Source: an uncultured Johnsonella sp.
Lineage (GTDB): Bacteria > Bacillota > Clostridia > Lachnospirales > Lachnospiraceae
Direction of reading: 5' to 3'
Assembly (NCBI GenBank): GCA_937927235.1
Contig: CALBCM010000026.1
Location: 1 to 5,027, forward strand
DNA: 5,027 nucleotides
Part shown: piece after piece, positions 1-5,027 of the stretch
How the letters are laid out: every line of letters starts with the position of its first letter
Numbering within the stretch: position 1 is the stretch's first letter
Position numbers and translations under genes: made by a program
The notes under the pieces: generated by a model
Databases searched by the model: none
The model's input: only the letters and a program-made list of their open reading frames with translations
What the model was told of the DNA's origin: nothing

Positions 1-50
1 AGGGCTATCATCCTCACGGTTAAAACCATGGGTTTTCCCGCCCGCATGAG

Positions 51-164
51 TTATAGAGAATCAAAAAATTTTGAACTTCCGGAACAGGCTGTTAAAAAAG
101 CCCCTGCCAAGCAAACAGCAGCGAAAGCTATAAATACTGATTTCGACTTGTTTAATTTTTTCAT
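51..164 (-). CDS. Very short lipoprotein, possibly truncated
   Basis: This 37-codon ORF starts at ATG 164 and has a strong ribosome binding site, AGGAGA at 172-177, seven bases upstream. The product has a typical lipoprotein signal peptide: a Lys-rich N-terminus (residues 2-8), a hydrophobic core (residues 10-24) and a lipobox Leu24-Thr25-Ala26-Cys27. It should be lipidated on Cys27 and anchored to the outer face of the membrane. Only ten residues follow the cysteine before TAA at 51-53, far shorter than a usual lipoprotein. Either it is a genuine micro-lipoprotein, or the gene is broken by a frameshift or a junction near position 50. In the -1 frame the sequence stays open from about position 60 to the window edge, which would fit a broken longer gene. 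No function can be assigned. The start and the signal peptide are convincing; the end is not. Confidence 0.5.
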   Translation of the reverse strand: MKKLNKSKSVFIAFAAVCLAGAFLTACSGSSKFFDSL

Positions 165-300
165 AATCTAATCTCCTGTGTAGTTTAATAATATTTATAT
201 TTTAATTTTTTTACTTCTGCTTTAATTTTTCTATTCTAATTTTTTCTTATTTACAGCAAACTGCCTGAGTAGAGCCGACTGTAGGCCGCATTTTCACCGC

Positions 301-684
301 TCAAACAGTAATTTCAATTTGGTTCTGTTCAACTGCAACGATGCAGCTTTCATAATAGCCGTCCCCGGTTGTCCTCGGTCCGCTGATAACTTCATAGCCG
401 TCTGCTTTCAGCTCATCAGTCAAGACATCTACTTTCTCTTGGCTTCCCACACTAAAGGCTATATGTGCATATCCTGTACGGGCAAGCTGTTTAGGCAAAT
501 CCGTCATCCCCGGTTTGTTCATAATTTCAATACGTGTGCCTTCATCAAACGAAAGAAAATATGATTTAAAACCTGTTTGAAAATTATGGTATCCATCATC
601 TGATTTTGCGCCCAAATATTTTATAAAAAATTTTCGGGTTTCTTCAAGATTATTTACATACAATGCGATGTGTTCGATTTTCAT
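301..684 (-). CDS. VOC family (glyoxalase/bleomycin-resistance fold) protein
   Basis: This is a 127-residue single-domain cytoplasmic protein of the vicinal oxygen chelate superfamily, full length for that family. It begins with the hallmark MKIEHIALYV strand. The paired beta-alpha-beta-beta-beta modules place likely metal ligands at His5, Glu53, His74 and Glu124, the H-E-H-E pattern of glyoxalase I-like enzymes. It also has the AHIAFSVGS strand and a SGPRTTGDGYYES segment common in small clostridial members. Activity is probably metal-dependent chemistry on a small molecule (a lyase, isomerase or resistance role). The substrate cannot be read from the sequence, so 'lactoylglutathione lyase' would be over-annotation. 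ATG 684 is chosen because AGAGG (690-694) lies five bases upstream and the family starts there; an in-frame TTG at 720 would add 12 residues with no well-placed ribosome binding site. A near-consensus promoter lies at 815-843, giving a leader of roughly 124 nt. Confidence 0.88.
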   Translation of the reverse strand: MKIEHIALYVNNLEETRKFFIKYLGAKSDDGYHNFQTGFKSYFLSFDEGTRIEIMNKPGMTDLPKQLARTGYAHIAFSVGSQEKVDVLTDELKADGYEVISGPRTTGDGYYESCIVAVEQNQIEITV

Positions 685-814
685 AGCTACCTCTGTAAAT
701 TGTATAACTCTTTCTGCCAACCAGCTTCACGCCCTCCAGACAAGTCATATCTCCTGCCCATAAAAACTTGGTCAATTTTAATTTATATGAAATAGAATAG
801 TCCATTAGCCTGTT

Positions 815-843
815 ATTATAACTGCCAACCTCATAAAAGTCAA
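815..843 (-). promoter_or_regulatory. Sigma-A promoter for the VOC gene
   Basis: On the minus strand, TTGACT (838-843) is followed after exactly 17 bases by a perfect TATAAT (815-820). Transcription would start near 808 and run leftward, leaving an unusually long leader of about 124 nt before ATG 684. Confidence 0.75.
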
Positions 844-884
844 ATTTCTTATTATAAAAATAGCAGCAGCAGATAATTTGACTT
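837..884. repeat. 10-bp inverted repeat covering both divergent -35 boxes
   Basis: AAGTCAAATT at 837-846 and its exact reverse complement AATTTGACTT at 875-884 are separated by 28 bp. Each arm contains the TTGACT -35 hexamer of one of the two divergent promoters. This could be an operator for a regulator acting on both genes, or simply two promoters sharing a -35 and its AT-rich flank. The spacer contains three AGC/CAG trinucleotides (861-870) and a TTATTATAA stretch. Confidence 0.45.
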
Positions 885-906
885 ATAGCACTTTTTGTGT
901 TAGAAT
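878..906 (+). promoter_or_regulatory. Sigma-A promoter (extended -10) for the IdeS-like protease gene
   Basis: TTGACT (878-883), a 17-base spacer, then TAGAAT (901-906), each hexamer matching consensus at 5 of 6. TG at 898-899, one base before the -10 box, makes it an extended -10 promoter. The predicted start is near 913, giving a leader of about 57 nt before ATG 970. Confidence 0.75.
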
Positions 907-969
907 TTCAAAATTAGAATTATAGTGTAATTGTTGGAATAATCTAGGAAAGGAATTTTATAAGTAAAA

Positions 970-2967
970 ATGCAAAAATTTAACAAGAAATTAAATCCTG
1001 CTTTTTTAGGTCTTGCAATGTCAATATTATTTTCTATGAGTTCATATGCAGGTAATGAAGGCTGGAAGCTTGAAAGCGGTACTTGGAGGTATTATAGGAA
1101 TGACAGAGCGCTCAGCTCCTGGCAGCAGATAAATCACCGCTGGTATTTTTTCAATAAGGACGGAAGCCTTAAAACCGGCTGGCTCTTAGAAACTGATAAG
1201 TGGTATTTTTTAGACAGCAGCACAAATGCTGAGCAGGGTGTACTTTTATCAAACTGGCAGTGGATAGACGGATATTGCTATTATTTTGAGCCCTCTGATA
1301 AAGGCACACTGGGAAAAATGCATGCAAATACTGTAATAGACGGATACCAGCTTAATTCTTCAGGAAGGTGGACTGATGAAAATGGTAAAGAGTATTATGA
1401 GGCCGGAAAAGGAATTATTACAAAAATAAGCAGTGCAAATGCCGCTAAAAATACTGAAGTTTTAGTTTCAAACGGTATCAAAACCACCGGCGGCTCAGGC
1501 GGAGGCTCAAGCAGTGGCGGCTCAAACGACAGAAGCTTTTCTCATGCCGTCAATACTAAATCAAATATAAATCAAAAAAATGAAACTTTAAAGCAGAGCA
1601 ATGCGGTTTCAGACAATACCGCTGCCCAAAGCAAAAATGACAGCTCAAATAATGCTGCAGATACTTTAAACAGCAGTAAATCAGAAGGTGAAAGCACATC
1701 TAAATTGAAGGCAGGCATTGAAAATGTAACTAAGTCTTCACTGCCCGATAAAAATAATCTAAATAATAAAGAGAATGAAGGCTCTGCAGTACAGCCAAAT
1801 GCTCAAGCTCCCGAGGATATCTCGCCGAAAAGCAGCGGTACACAGTCTGCCACCTCTTCCAATGCAGTTAAGTCTGAAGCTCCAAAAGCTCCCAATAAAG
1901 AGCTTCCTGAGAAAAAAGAAAGTGATAAAGCACAAGAAACTAAAGAGGATAAAGCTAAACCTCAAGAGCAGGATGAAAATACCAAGCTGAATAAAGCCGA
2001 GAAAATTAAAGACTCATTAATAACCTCAAAGAATGACAATGTCGTACAGTATACAACTGAAAGCGGCGAAATCAGAACTATTCTCTGGGCAAAAGGAATA
2101 TCAGCTCCGACAATGGGAGAAAGCGGGGATTTTACCAAGGAGGTAACGCAGTCAGGCTCAAATACCTATATTGATTATAAAGCTCCTTTTGTTTTAGGAA
2201 ATTCATGGTATGATGCCAACAAGACGAAAGCCGGCGGAAATACCGATGTTGATAAAAATCTTTGTTTTGGAGCAGCTTCTTCCAATATGCTTCATTGGTG
2301 GCTTGACCAAAACAGCTCATATATTGACAGCTATATAGCACAGGAGGGAGATATAAGCCGTTCAAACAGGAGCTTATCAGCATTAAGAAGCTCATTTAAC
2401 AGTCAGCAGGACAGCGGTATATTTAATCTTTTTAAAGTTTTATTCGGATATAATGATAAGGGCTTTTATTCCGACCTGCTGATGGATTTATTTATTAACG
2501 GCTATACTCCTAAAGTAAATGGCGGAACCAATATAGAAAACCCTGATATGACTCCGGACAGCAGAGGGGGCTTTTTCTATAAAGTATTCAAAGAAAATAA
2601 ACTGACTGAGCGTACTTATGGCGGCAACTATGAAGATTTAAGCGCAAAGCTTAAGGAGATACTTGGAAATGAGGGTATAGTAGGCTTATCACACAAAACT
2701 TTCACAAATAATAATCACATAATAACTTTATGGGGTGCGGAATACAATTCGGACGGAAAGCTTACCGCCGTATATATAAGTGATTCTGATGACCAGAATG
2801 AGAAGCCGGATGAAACAGATTTGGGAATGAAACGTTTTGAGGTTCGAAATGTCGGGGGTATTGCAAAGATATCTACAAATCAAAGCAGTAAATCCTCCGG
2901 TTCTAAAATAAATTACTTGCATGTGCTGTATCTTGGAAGTGAGCTGTGGGAAAAGTATTTTAACTAA
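970..2967 (+). CDS. Secreted IdeS/Mac-family cysteine protease with choline-binding repeats
   Basis: This 665-residue protein is probably displayed on the cell wall. Residues 1-27 form a signal peptide (Lys-rich start, hydrophobic 11-24, SYA cleavage site near 27). Residues 31-137 carry about five choline-binding-type repeats (Trp/Tyr-Phe, DG, TGW). Residues 173-185 are a Gly/Ser hinge, and about 186-350 are low-complexity S/N/K/E/A/P linker. Residues 371-665 match streptococcal IdeS (peptidase C66) over its length: LWAKGISAP, WYDANK (oxyanion Lys418), LCFGAASSNMLHWW (catalytic Cys432), SRGGFF, His583 in NHIITLWGA, and Asp605/Asp607 in ISDSD. The His-to-Asp spacings, 22 and 24, equal those of IdeS His262/Asp284/Asp286. 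Characterised relatives cleave IgG or IgM in the heavy chain; that this one acts on immunoglobulin is inference. An in-frame TAA at 961 rules out a longer start. The best ribosome binding site, AAAGGA (949-954), is 15 bases from ATG, which is unusually far. The gene appears monocistronic, from its own promoter to the terminator at 3001. Confidence 0.92.
   Translation: MQKFNKKLNPAFLGLAMSILFSMSSYAGNEGWKLESGTWRYYRNDRALSSWQQINHRWYFFNKDGSLKTGWLLETDKWYFLDSSTNAEQGVLLSNWQWIDGYCYYFEPSDKGTLGKMHANTVIDGYQLNSSGRWTDENGKEYYEAGKGIITKISSANAAKNTEVLVSNGIKTTGGSGGGSSSGGSNDRSFSHAVNTKSNINQKNETLKQSNAVSDNTAAQSKNDSSNNAADTLNSSKSEGESTSKLKAGIENVTKSSLPDKNNLNNKENEGSAVQPNAQAPEDISPKSSGTQSATSSNAVKSEAPKAPNKELPEKKESDKAQETKEDKAKPQEQDENTKLNKAEKIKDSLITSKNDNVVQYTTESGEIRTILWAKGISAPTMGESGDFTKEVTQSGSNTYIDYKAPFVLGNSWYDANKTKAGGNTDVDKNLCFGAASSNMLHWWLDQNSSYIDSYIAQEGDISRSNRSLSALRSSFNSQQDSGIFNLFKVLFGYNDKGFYSDLLMDLFINGYTPKVNGGTNIENPDMTPDSRGGFFYKVFKENKLTERTYGGNYEDLSAKLKEILGNEGIVGLSHKTFTNNNHIITLWGAEYNSDGKLTAVYISDSDDQNEKPDETDLGMKRFEVRNVGGIAKISTNQSSKSSGSKINYLHVLYLGSELWEKYFN
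1060..1380 (+). repeat. Choline-binding-type (CW) repeat array inside the protease gene
   Basis: This codes for residues 31-137, about five degenerate repeats of roughly 20 residues with the pattern W-x-x-x-x-x-x-W-Y-F-F-x-x-D-G-x-x-x-T-G. The clearest pair is at the DNA level: TGGTATTTTTT occurs at 1141-1151 and again at 1201-1211, exactly 60 bases (20 codons) apart. The last copy (DGYQLNSSGRWTDENG, residues 124-139) is the usual terminal form. Such modules bind choline or related substituents on wall teichoic or lipoteichoic acids. Whether this organism has choline in its wall is not visible here. Confidence 0.8.
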
Positions 2968-3000
2968 AGGTTTAAAGCAGAACTTTACAAAGCTTTCTCT

Positions 3001-3038
3001 AAAAATCGCTCGAACCTTAAGGTTTGGGCGATTTTTTT
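3001..3038. terminator. Bidirectional rho-independent terminator between convergent genes
   Basis: The arms 3001-3016 and 3021-3036 pair over 16 bp around a TTAA loop, with two G-T wobbles and no mismatch. On the plus strand the stem ends in a run of seven T (3032-3038), ending the protease transcript. On the minus strand the complementary A-run of the other arm gives TTTTT, so the same hairpin can end the his transcript coming from the right. Confidence 0.9.
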
Positions 3039-3061
3039 CTTGTGGGCTTTTCACTCCATTA

Positions 3062-3904
3062 TTATATTTGAGTAAGTGCCTTCATTATTCTCTCATAATG
3101 CAGGAAGCCTTCCTCCTTATTAAGCTTTCTTATGTCCGACTCATCCACGAACCTGTAATCAGTCACCTCATTCTTATTTACCTTAATGCTGCTTTTATTA
3201 AAACATCCCTTAAAATGATAAATATCTACAAAGTAATTATCTCCACTTTCTGTATCTTCATTTTTATAGCTGTAAATTATTTTTCCCTCATGCTTGGCTA
3301 TATCCAATCCAATTTCTTCAATTATTTCTCGAAGGACTGCCACCTTAGAGCTTTCACCCGCCTTTGCGCTTCCGCCTAAAATTTCCCAAGTCCCTGCTGC
3401 CCATTTTTTATTGAGGCTCCTTCTGGTTGCAAGAATTTTACCATACTCATCTTCCAAAACAGCAAGTACATAAAGCGTGTACTGTCCTTTGGACAGCTTA
3501 GCTCCACGAGGCAGTATTTCTCCTGTCCTCTCTTTGTTTTCATTATAAATGTCTATCATTTCCACAATATTTTTCTGAAACTTAATATTCATAGTATCAT
3601 CAAAGCAGCTCTCATTTCCTCTGTGGCAGGCAGCTCCATCTCTTATCACTTGTACCAGTAAAGCATCATTGTCACAGTCAGCCTCAATACTGACTACATG
3701 CTGATAATTGCCGCTGGTTTCACCTTTAAGCCAAAGCTCTGAACGTGAGCGTGAATAGAAGCAGGTAAGCTTTTTTTCCAGAGTAATTTCCAAAGACTCC
3801 CTGTTCATATAGGCAAGGGTCAGCACCCGCCCCGTGAAATAATCCTGTACTATACAGGGTACAAGTCCTTTTTCATCAAACTTAATTTTATCTATATCAA
3901 GCAT
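3062..3904 (-). CDS. hisI: HisI-Nudix fusion: phosphoribosyl-AMP cyclohydrolase with C-terminal Nudix hydrolase
   Basis: This is a 280-residue cytoplasmic protein of two domains. Residues 1-104 are HisI, which opens the purine ring of phosphoribosyl-AMP to give ProFAR. Visible are TLAYMNRESL, W58-K60-GETSG, the Mg-binding D76-C77-D78-N-D80 cluster, and zinc ligands Cys77, Cys93 and Cys100 with the family spacing (16, then 7). In most Lachnospiraceae-type HisIE proteins the all-alpha HisE domain (phosphoribosyl-ATP pyrophosphohydrolase) follows. Here residues about 114-276 are instead a Nudix domain, resembling isopentenyl-diphosphate-isomerase-like Nudix proteins, with a perfect box: G178-x5-E184-x7-R192-E193-I-x-E196-E197-x-G199-L. 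No HisE sequence remains. The start has TAAGGAGG (3909-3916) four bases upstream, overlapping the hisF stop; the hisF-hisI gap is nine bases. No well-placed ribosome binding site precedes internal Met105 or Met116, so one fused product is expected. The Nudix substrate is unknown; replacement of HisE is a hypothesis. Confidence 0.92.
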   Translation of the reverse strand: MLDIDKIKFDEKGLVPCIVQDYFTGRVLTLAYMNRESLEITLEKKLTCFYSRSRSELWLKGETSGNYQHVVSIEADCDNDALLVQVIRDGAACHRGNESCFDDTMNIKFQKNIVEMIDIYNENKERTGEILPRGAKLSKGQYTLYVLAVLEDEYGKILATRRSLNKKWAAGTWEILGGSAKAGESSKVAVLREIIEEIGLDIAKHEGKIIYSYKNEDTESGDNYFVDIYHFKGCFNKSSIKVNKNEVTDYRFVDESDIRKLNKEEGFLHYERIMKALTQI

Positions 3905-3913
3905 ACCGCCTCC

Positions 3914-4672
3914 TTATATGCGAACTAAAATGCCGTTTTCTTTCAGCTCTTGCTTTAAATCTATTATTTTTACCTCTCCAGAATGAAAAATAGAGGCTGC
4001 AAGACCTGCTGAAATATCAGGCAATTCCTTAAATAAATCTATAAAATCCTTTATTTTTCCTGCTCCGCCTGAGGCTATGACAGGCACGGGACTTAGCTCA
4101 CAAACGGCTTTCAAAAGCTCCATATCGAATCCCTGCCTTACTCCATCAGTGTCTATTGAATTTACAACTACTTCTCCCGCTCCTCGTTTAATCCCGTCCT
4201 CAATGAAGCTAAGTGCAGGCAGTTTAGTATCTCTCCTTCCGCCTTCCGCAAATATATGATAAGCTTTGCCAACTCTCTTAACATCTACCGAAAGCACTAC
4301 ACATTGACTGCCGTATTTACAGGCAGCCTCATTTATCAGATCAGGATTTCTGATAGCCCCTGAATTAACCGATACCTTGTCGGCTCCACATTTTAATACT
4401 CTGTCAAAGTCCTCCAAGGTGCTTATTCCACCACCTACAGTAAGTGGAATAAATATTTCGGAAGCAACCTTTATTAAAATATCTGTAAACAGTTTCCTGT
4501 CTTCAGCACTGGCTGTAATATCATAGAATACCAGCTCATCCGCCCCTGCTTCACTGTAATATTTTCCCAACTCCACAGGCTCGGAGATTTCTTTCAGCCC
4601 TGTAAAATTGACTCCTTTTACGACCTTTCCATCCTTCACATCCAGGCAGGGAATAATTCTCTTAGTTATCAT
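3914..4672 (-). CDS. hisF: Imidazole glycerol phosphate synthase, cyclase subunit HisF
   Basis: This is a 252-residue TIM-barrel protein, the normal full length for HisF. With the glutaminase HisH it converts PRFAR and ammonia into imidazole glycerol phosphate and AICAR, linking histidine and purine synthesis. The two catalytic aspartates fall at the canonical positions: Asp11 in IIPCLDVKDGKVVKG and Asp130 in VVLSVDVKRV. Phosphate-binding loops are present as LTVGGGIST (78-85), SVNSGA (101-106), DTDGVRQGFD (from about 174) and IASGGAGK. The ATG overlaps the hisA stop (ATGA), and AGAGAGG (4683-4689) lies ten bases upstream, so translation is probably coupled to the preceding gene. hisH is not in the window. 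Nothing suggests damage to this gene. Confidence 0.96.
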   Translation of the reverse strand: MITKRIIPCLDVKDGKVVKGVNFTGLKEISEPVELGKYYSEAGADELVFYDITASAEDRKLFTDILIKVASEIFIPLTVGGGISTLEDFDRVLKCGADKVSVNSGAIRNPDLINEAACKYGSQCVVLSVDVKRVGKAYHIFAEGGRRDTKLPALSFIEDGIKRGAGEVVVNSIDTDGVRQGFDMELLKAVCELSPVPVIASGGAGKIKDFIDLFKELPDISAGLAASIFHSGEVKIIDLKQELKENGILVRI

Positions 4673-4975
4673 ATAGTCAATGCCTCTCTTAAATCAATAT
4701 TTCCTGTATACATAGCCCTTCCTAAAATTGCACCATAAACTCCTATTTCTTTCAGCCGGATAATATCAGACAGCGAAGTCACTCCACCTGAGGCTGTTAT
4801 GTCCATAGCCGTAAGCTTTATAAGCTTCTCATAAAGTCCGGCATTAATGCCGCTCATCGCCCCGTCTTTGGCTATGTCGGTCACTATGATGTTTTTTATA
4901 CCTGTTTCATTAAGCTCCGAAATAAAGTCAAATATATTCTTGTCCAGAACTTCCTCCCAACCTTTAACAGCCACC
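4669..4975 (-). pseudogene. hisA: hisA, C-terminal part only (5' end missing)
   Basis: About 101 codons match the C-terminal half of HisA, the ProFAR isomerase of histidine synthesis, a TIM barrel normally near 240 residues. Recognisable are VAVKGWEE, the IIVTDIAKDGAMSG strand and loop, ITASGGVTS, and GAILGRAMYTGNIDLREAL at the end. Similarity stops abruptly at the codon before GTG 4974. The expected upstream sequence (an Asp followed by DGK just before VAVKGW) is replaced by a frame with TGA at 4981-4983, and no other frame restores it. Both general acid/base aspartates of HisA (Asp8 and Asp127, Thermotoga numbering) lie upstream of the break, so this fragment cannot be active alone. GTG 4974 has no ribosome binding site. 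It is either a disrupted gene or a gene cut by an assembly edge. The stop overlaps the hisF start by ATGA. Confidence 0.8.
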
Positions 4976-5027
4976 GTAAGTCAAAAATCGAATAAACTTA
5001 TAAAAATAAAATAGAGCATCGCATTGA
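4976..5027. mobile_element. Possible insertion-sequence end joined to hisA
   Basis: From 4976 to the edge the sequence is AT-rich, non-coding in appearance and unrelated to hisA, beginning GTAAGTCAAAAATCG. Elements of the IS66 family begin with GTAA, and the junction falls exactly where HisA similarity ends, so this may be the outer end of such an element. Only 52 bases are visible, no transposase is present, and the other end and target duplication are outside the window. An assembly chimera is an equally good explanation. Confidence 0.25.

Noticed and set aside
1..171. Plus-strand frame open from the left edge to TAA at 169-171 (56 codons)
   Set aside because: It is antisense to the lipoprotein ORF, which has a strong ribosome binding site and lipobox. 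The plus frame has no visible start and its Ala/Lys-rich part is the mirror of the signal peptide.
165..300. Terminator after the VOC gene or a promoter for the lipoprotein
   Set aside because: No hairpin with a following T-run was found on the minus strand. Possible -10 boxes (TATAAA, TATTAT) lack any acceptable -35 at the right distance in this A-rich stretch.
685..720. Longer VOC protein starting at TTG 720
   Set aside because: The extra 12 residues lie outside the family start, and ATG 684 has AGAGG at ideal spacing. A GGAGGG upstream of the TTG is 11 bases away and the TTG is a weaker start.
685..969. Riboswitch or attenuator in either leader
   Set aside because: No known aptamer motif, T-box or terminator/antiterminator pair could be recognised. 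Only short AT-rich inverted repeats are present, such as AATTA/TAATT near 918-932.
1759..1990. ORFs in other frames over the protease linker
   Set aside because: They are shadows of the Lys/Glu/Ser-rich linker codons, with no ribosome binding sites or domain features.
2921..3379. 152-codon plus-strand ORF across the terminator and the hisI gene
   Set aside because: It overlaps the protease 3' end, reads through the terminator and is antisense to the Nudix domain. It has no family features.
3077..3559. Nudix domain as a separate protein from internal Met116
   Set aside because: No good ribosome binding site precedes the internal ATG and the frame is continuous with HisI, so a single fused protein is the simpler reading. 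A minor internal product cannot be excluded.
1..5027. CRISPR array, tRNA, rRNA or complete mobile element
   Set aside because: No regularly spaced direct repeats, cloverleaf, rRNA motifs or transposase coding sequence were seen on either strand.

Overview
The window looks like chromosomal DNA of a low-GC, Gram-positive anaerobe of the Clostridia, most likely a Lachnospiraceae-type bacterium of an animal or human host. The grounds are strong AGGAGG-type ribosome binding sites, sigma-A promoters close to consensus, a hisA-hisF-hisI gene order, and a secreted protein with choline-binding-type repeats and a Gly/Ser linker. This placement is inference from protein style; no marker gene is present.

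Layout, left to right. (1) 51-164 (-): a 37-codon ORF with a strong ribosome binding site, a lipoprotein signal peptide and lipobox, and an early stop; it is probably a truncated lipoprotein. (2) 301-684 (-): a complete VOC/glyoxalase-fold protein with the H-E-H-E metal-ligand pattern. (3) 685-969: a divergent intergenic region with two near-consensus promoters facing away from each other. Their -35 boxes sit in the two arms of a 10-bp inverted repeat. (4) 970-2967 (+): a 665-residue secreted protein made of a signal peptide, choline-binding-type repeats, a long disordered linker and a full IdeS/Mac-family (peptidase C66) cysteine protease domain with all catalytic residues aligned. (5) 3001-3038: a strong terminator shared by the convergent genes on either side. 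(6) 3062-4975 (-): the 3' end of a histidine operon, with hisI fused to a Nudix hydrolase domain, complete hisF, and a hisA fragment lacking its 5' half.

The his genes form one tightly packed unit: hisA and hisF overlap by ATGA, and the hisI Shine-Dalgarno sequence overlaps the hisF stop. Together they cover the middle of histidine synthesis (HisI opens the PR-AMP ring, HisA isomerises, HisF with HisH closes the imidazole). The HisE step, which normally sits at the C-terminus of HisI, is absent; a Nudix pyrophosphohydrolase domain is there instead.

The two most interesting items are the HisI-Nudix fusion, a candidate non-orthologous replacement of HisE, and the cell-wall-targeted IdeS-like protease, a candidate immunoglobulin-cleaving enzyme outside the streptococci. 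At both window edges the last ~50 bases do not continue the adjacent coding frame. This suggests insertion-element or repeat boundaries, or an assembly edge.
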